Shown: positions 6,475 through 8,741 of the stretch, one piece after another
Layout: each line of letters starts with the position of its first letter
Numbering within the stretch: the stretch's first letter is position 1
Assembly: GCA_913054445.1 (NCBI GenBank)
Contig: CAJXIK010000077.1
Coordinates: 1-8,741 of the forward strand
DNA length: 8,741 bases
DNA from: an uncultured Bermanella sp.
GTDB taxonomy: Bacteria > Pseudomonadota > Gammaproteobacteria > Pseudomonadales > Oceanobacteraceae
Direction: 5' to 3'
Position numbers and translations under genes: made by a program
The notes under the pieces: model-generated
Told to the model about the DNA's origin: nothing
The model's database searches: none
Seen by the model: the letters and a program-made list of their open reading frames with translations, nothing else

Positions 6475-6502
6475 TTGTATTACCCCGTTAGTTAGGTATT
6501 AT
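6475..6502 (+). promoter_or_regulatory. candidate argD-argF promoter
   Basis: TTGTAT (6475-6480, 3/6) and TATTAT (6497-6502, 5/6) with a 16-base spacer are the best hexamer pair before argD. Transcription would start near 6509 and leave a leader of about 98 bases. No convincing full ArgR site overlaps it. Confidence 0.4.
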
Positions 6503-6518
6503 GCTTGGCTTAATTTTT

Positions 6519-6579
6519 AGGCAGCAGGATGACAAACCGCCATTTTTTTGGGTGGAATGTCGAATATGGCTGCCTTTTT
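6519..6579 (+). promoter_or_regulatory. attenuator-like hairpin in the argD leader
   Basis: AGGCAGC (6519-6525) and GCTGCCT (6569-6575) are perfect complements, and the right arm runs into a five-T tract (6575-6579), which resembles an intrinsic terminator. The enclosed 43 bases can form an inner stem, CCGCC with GGTGG (one G-U pair). The large loop makes the outer stem weak. No competing antiterminator pairing was found, so control by attenuation is only a possibility. Confidence 0.28.
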
Positions 6580-6597
6580 GCGTTTTTAAGCGTTTGA
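6529..6597 (+). CDS. possible 22-codon leader ORF before argD
   Basis: An ATG at 6529 opens a 22-codon frame ending in TGA at 6595-6597, nine bases before the argD start and in the same frame as argD. The predicted peptide begins MTNRHFFGWN and ends FAFLSV, rich in aromatic residues. It has a single Arg codon, so it is not a classical arginine leader peptide. The AGG directly against the ATG is too close to be a good ribosome site. It spans the right arm and T-tract of the leader hairpin, so translation could affect folding. It may be a chance ORF. Confidence 0.18.
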   Translation: MTNRHFFGWNVEYGCLFAFLSV

Positions 6598-6606
6598 GAA
6601 AACACT

Positions 6607-7791
6607 ATGCAACCCATCATGAACACCTACGGCCGTTTGCCCGTGACCTTCCAAAAAGGCAAGGGTGCCTACGTATTTGATGAAGACGGTAAATCTTACC
6701 TCGATGCCCTCAGCGGCATCGCCGTCTGTGGCTTAGGCCACGGCCACCCCGAGGTGAGCCGCGCCATTCGCCAACAGGCAGATAACCTCGTACACACCTC
6801 GAACCTATACGGCATCGGCCAGCAGCAAACACTGGCGCAAAAACTGACCCGCATCAGCGGCATGGACAACGTATTCTTTGGCAACTCGGGTGCCGAGGCC
6901 AACGAGGCCGCCATTAAAATTGCCCGTAAATATGGCAACGACCAAGGCGTGCAGCTGCCCACGATTCTCGTCATGGAGAACGCCTTCCACGGTCGTACCA
7001 TGGCCACCCTCACCGCCACCGCCAACCCGGCTGCCCATGCGGGTTTCACCCCACTATTAAACGGCTTCGAGCGAGTGCCTTACAACGACCTCGCCGCCGC
7101 CCAACAGGCGGTGCGCAACAATGACAACATTGTGGCGATATTAGTCGAGCCGGTTCAGGGTGAAGGAGGCGTCAGCTGCGCCAGCGATGCCTACATGAAC
7201 GGCCTGCGTAAATTGTGCGACGACAAAAATTTGTTGTTGATGCTCGATGAAATTCAGACCGGCAATGGCCGTACCGGCAAATATTTTGCGTTCCAGCATT
7301 TTGCCTGGATACCCGACGTGCTCACCACCGCCAAAGGCCTCGGCAATGGCGTGCCCATCGGGGCCTGCCTCGCCAAGGGCAAAGCGGCCCATGTGTTACA
7401 GCCCGGCAACCATGGTTCCACCTACGGCGGCAACCCGCTGGTGTGTGCCGCGGCCAATGCGGTGGTGGACACCATAGAAAAAGAGAATCTGTGCGCGCGC
7501 GTCAGCGAACTGGGCGAGCGTATTCGTGCCGCTATTAAAGAGCAGCTGCAAGACACCGGTTTTGTCACCGAATATCGCGGCAAGGGCCTCATGATTGGCC
7601 TCGTGCTGAATACCCCAGACAGTGCCGCCGAGATCGTAAAATCATCCCTAGATGCAGGTTTACTATTAAACGTCACCGCCGGTAATGTGGTGCGTTTGTT
7701 ACCTCCTTTTATATTAACCAATCAAGAAGCCGACCTGATTGCGCAGCAAACCAGCGCACAAATTAAAGCTTTCTTTGCAGCCCAAAAATAA
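6607..7791 (+). CDS. argD: acetylornithine aminotransferase ArgD
   Basis: 394 residues, a full-length class III PLP-dependent aminotransferase. It converts N-acetylglutamate 5-semialdehyde and glutamate to N-acetylornithine and 2-oxoglutarate in arginine synthesis. Enzymes of this group often also serve as succinyldiaminopimelate aminotransferase. Visible motifs are GNSGAEANE (92-100, phosphate contacts), FHGRT (128-132), EPVQGEGG (181-188), LDEIQTG (213-219, with Asp214 facing the pyridine nitrogen), TAKGLG (241-246, with Lys243 the Schiff-base lysine) and STYGGNPL (271-278). The start at 6607 has GAG 8 bases upstream; Met5 is an alternative start in MQPIMNTYGRLP. argF follows after 13 bases, so the two form an operon. 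The pairing with argF favours ArgD over catabolic AstC-type relatives. Confidence 0.93.
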   Translation: MQPIMNTYGRLPVTFQKGKGAYVFDEDGKSYLDALSGIAVCGLGHGHPEVSRAIRQQADNLVHTSNLYGIGQQQTLAQKLTRISGMDNVFFGNSGAEANEAAIKIARKYGNDQGVQLPTILVMENAFHGRTMATLTATANPAAHAGFTPLLNGFERVPYNDLAAAQQAVRNNDNIVAILVEPVQGEGGVSCASDAYMNGLRKLCDDKNLLLMLDEIQTGNGRTGKYFAFQHFAWIPDVLTTAKGLGNGVPIGACLAKGKAAHVLQPGNHGSTYGGNPLVCAAANAVVDTIEKENLCARVSELGERIRAAIKEQLQDTGFVTEYRGKGLMIGLVLNTPDSAAEIVKSSLDAGLLLNVTAGNVVRLLPPFILTNQEADLIAQQTSAQIKAFFAAQK

Positions 7792-7804
7792 CAAGGCCCT
7801 CATT

Positions 7805-8728
7805 ATGGCTAACATGGCACCTCGTCATTTTTTAACATTGTTGGATTTTACCCCATCTGAATTGGCGCAACTGACCACCCGCGCCATCGAGTTGAAATCC
7901 ATGCATCACCAAGGGCAAGTGTTTGAGCCCTTGAAGAATAAAGTGCTGGGCATGATTTTTGAAAAATCGTCCACCCGTACGCGCGTCAGCTTCGAAGCCG
8001 GCATCGCCCAGCTGGGCGGCGCGGGCATCTTCCTCAGTTCCAAGGACACCCAACTGGGTCGCGGCGAACCCATAGAAGACAGCGCCAGGGTTTTATCGCG
8101 CATGTGCGACATCATCATGATTCGCACCTTTGGTCACGACATCGTGGAAAATTTTGCGGCCAATTCGAGGGTGCCGGTTATTAATGCCCTCACCGACGAT
8201 TACCACCCGTGCCAGCTTATTGCCGACATGCAAACCTTCCAAGAGCATCGCGGCAGCATTCAAGGCAAGACCGTCGTATGGGTGGGGGATGGCAACAACA
8301 TGTGCCACAGTTACATCAATGCCGCGCGTCAGTTTGATTTTAAGTTAGTGGTGAATTGCCCCGCCGGATTCGACCCTATGCCCCAGTTGATGGCCGCCAA
8401 TAAAGATCGCGTCACCATAGTGCGCGATAGCAAAGAAGCGGCCAAGGGCGCGCACATGCTGGTCACCGATGTGTGGGCCTCCATGGGGCAGGAAGAAGAG
8501 CAAAAAGAGCGTGAGAAGGTCTTTAAGGATTACCAGGTAAACCCTGCATTGATGGACTTAGCAGAGCCAGACGCCATCTTCATGCACTGCCTACCTGCCC
8601 ACCGTGGTGAAGAGATTAGCCACGACATGATGGATGATCCAAGGGCCGTGGTATGGGACGAGGCCGAGAACCGCCTACACGCGCAGAAAGCCTTAATGGA
8701 ATTTTTGCTAAAGCAAACCCACAGCTAA
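7805..8728 (+). CDS. argF: ornithine carbamoyltransferase ArgF
   Basis: 307 residues from ATG at 7805, the usual length for anabolic ornithine carbamoyltransferase. The enzyme joins carbamoyl phosphate to ornithine to make citrulline in the cytoplasm, normally as a trimer. Motifs are STRTR (56-60) and HPCQ (134-137) for carbamoyl phosphate, DVWASMG (222-228) for the ornithine-side SMG loop, and HCLPAHRGEE (261-270) with the catalytic Cys262. The frame is open back to 7739, but the extra 22 residues overlap the end of argD. AAGG at 7793-7796 sits 8 bases before the ATG at 7805, and the protein from there begins like known ArgF (MANMAPRHFLTLLDF), so that start is chosen. It is co-transcribed with argD. 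The last 13 bases of the window show no terminator. Confidence 0.96.
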   Translation: MANMAPRHFLTLLDFTPSELAQLTTRAIELKSMHHQGQVFEPLKNKVLGMIFEKSSTRTRVSFEAGIAQLGGAGIFLSSKDTQLGRGEPIEDSARVLSRMCDIIMIRTFGHDIVENFAANSRVPVINALTDDYHPCQLIADMQTFQEHRGSIQGKTVVWVGDGNNMCHSYINAARQFDFKLVVNCPAGFDPMPQLMAANKDRVTIVRDSKEAAKGAHMLVTDVWASMGQEEEQKEREKVFKDYQVNPALMDLAEPDAIFMHCLPAHRGEEISHDMMDDPRAVVWDEAENRLHAQKALMEFLLKQTHS

Positions 8729-8741
8729 GCTGCCGACGCCA

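Noticed and set aside
7739..7804. N-terminal extension of ArgF by 22 residues
   Set aside because: It overlaps the end of argD and has no ribosome site; the ATG at 7805 has AAGG at good spacing and gives the usual ArgF N-terminus.

Overview
The window looks like chromosomal DNA of a marine-type gammaproteobacterium. The best guess, from overall protein character, is the Cellvibrionales/Pseudomonas-like part of the class; no marker gene fixes the taxon. Coding density is high, two biosynthetic and redox housekeeping loci are present, and the middle is taken up by a periplasmic lipoprotein cluster. No tRNA, rRNA, CRISPR array, insertion sequence or phage gene was seen. No gene-free stretch exceeds 300 bases; the longest is 271 bases (6336-6606).

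Layout, left to right. (1) 1-551, minus: the N-terminal 183 codons of a PstS-like periplasmic substrate-binding protein, cut by the window edge. It is preceded by a regular array of Pho-box-like heptamers at 600-639. (2) 732-1058, minus: grxD, the CGFS monothiol glutaredoxin, with a hairpin terminator just after it. (3) 1134-6335, minus: four collinear genes. In transcription order they are a canonical imelysin-family (peptidase M75) lipoprotein, a di-heme cytochrome c oxidoreductase-like lipoprotein (DUF1111/DHOR), a second imelysin-like lipoprotein whose HxxE motif has lost its His, and a Tat-exported DUF1513 protein. A strong terminator lies between the first gene and the other three; those three are packed with 13- and 5-base gaps. 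The first gene has a promoter with a perfect TATAAT and a Fur-like box over its -35. (4) 6607-8728, plus: argD and argF, two steps of arginine biosynthesis, 13 bases apart. They are transcribed divergently from the imelysin cluster and preceded by a leader with a possible attenuator-like hairpin and an in-frame 22-codon small ORF.

How the genes may work together. The imelysin/DHOR/imelysin/DUF1513 set has the composition of the P. aeruginosa PA4370-PA4373 (icmP) locus, as I recall it. A role in iron handling at the cell envelope under Fur control is the most likely reading, but the biochemistry of the set is not established. GrxD carries and delivers Fe-S clusters, so iron is a loose common theme with its neighbour. 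The pst-like gene points to separate control by phosphate through PhoB. ArgD and ArgF supply N-acetylornithine and citrulline for arginine synthesis and appear unrelated to the cluster apart from sharing the divergent intergenic region.
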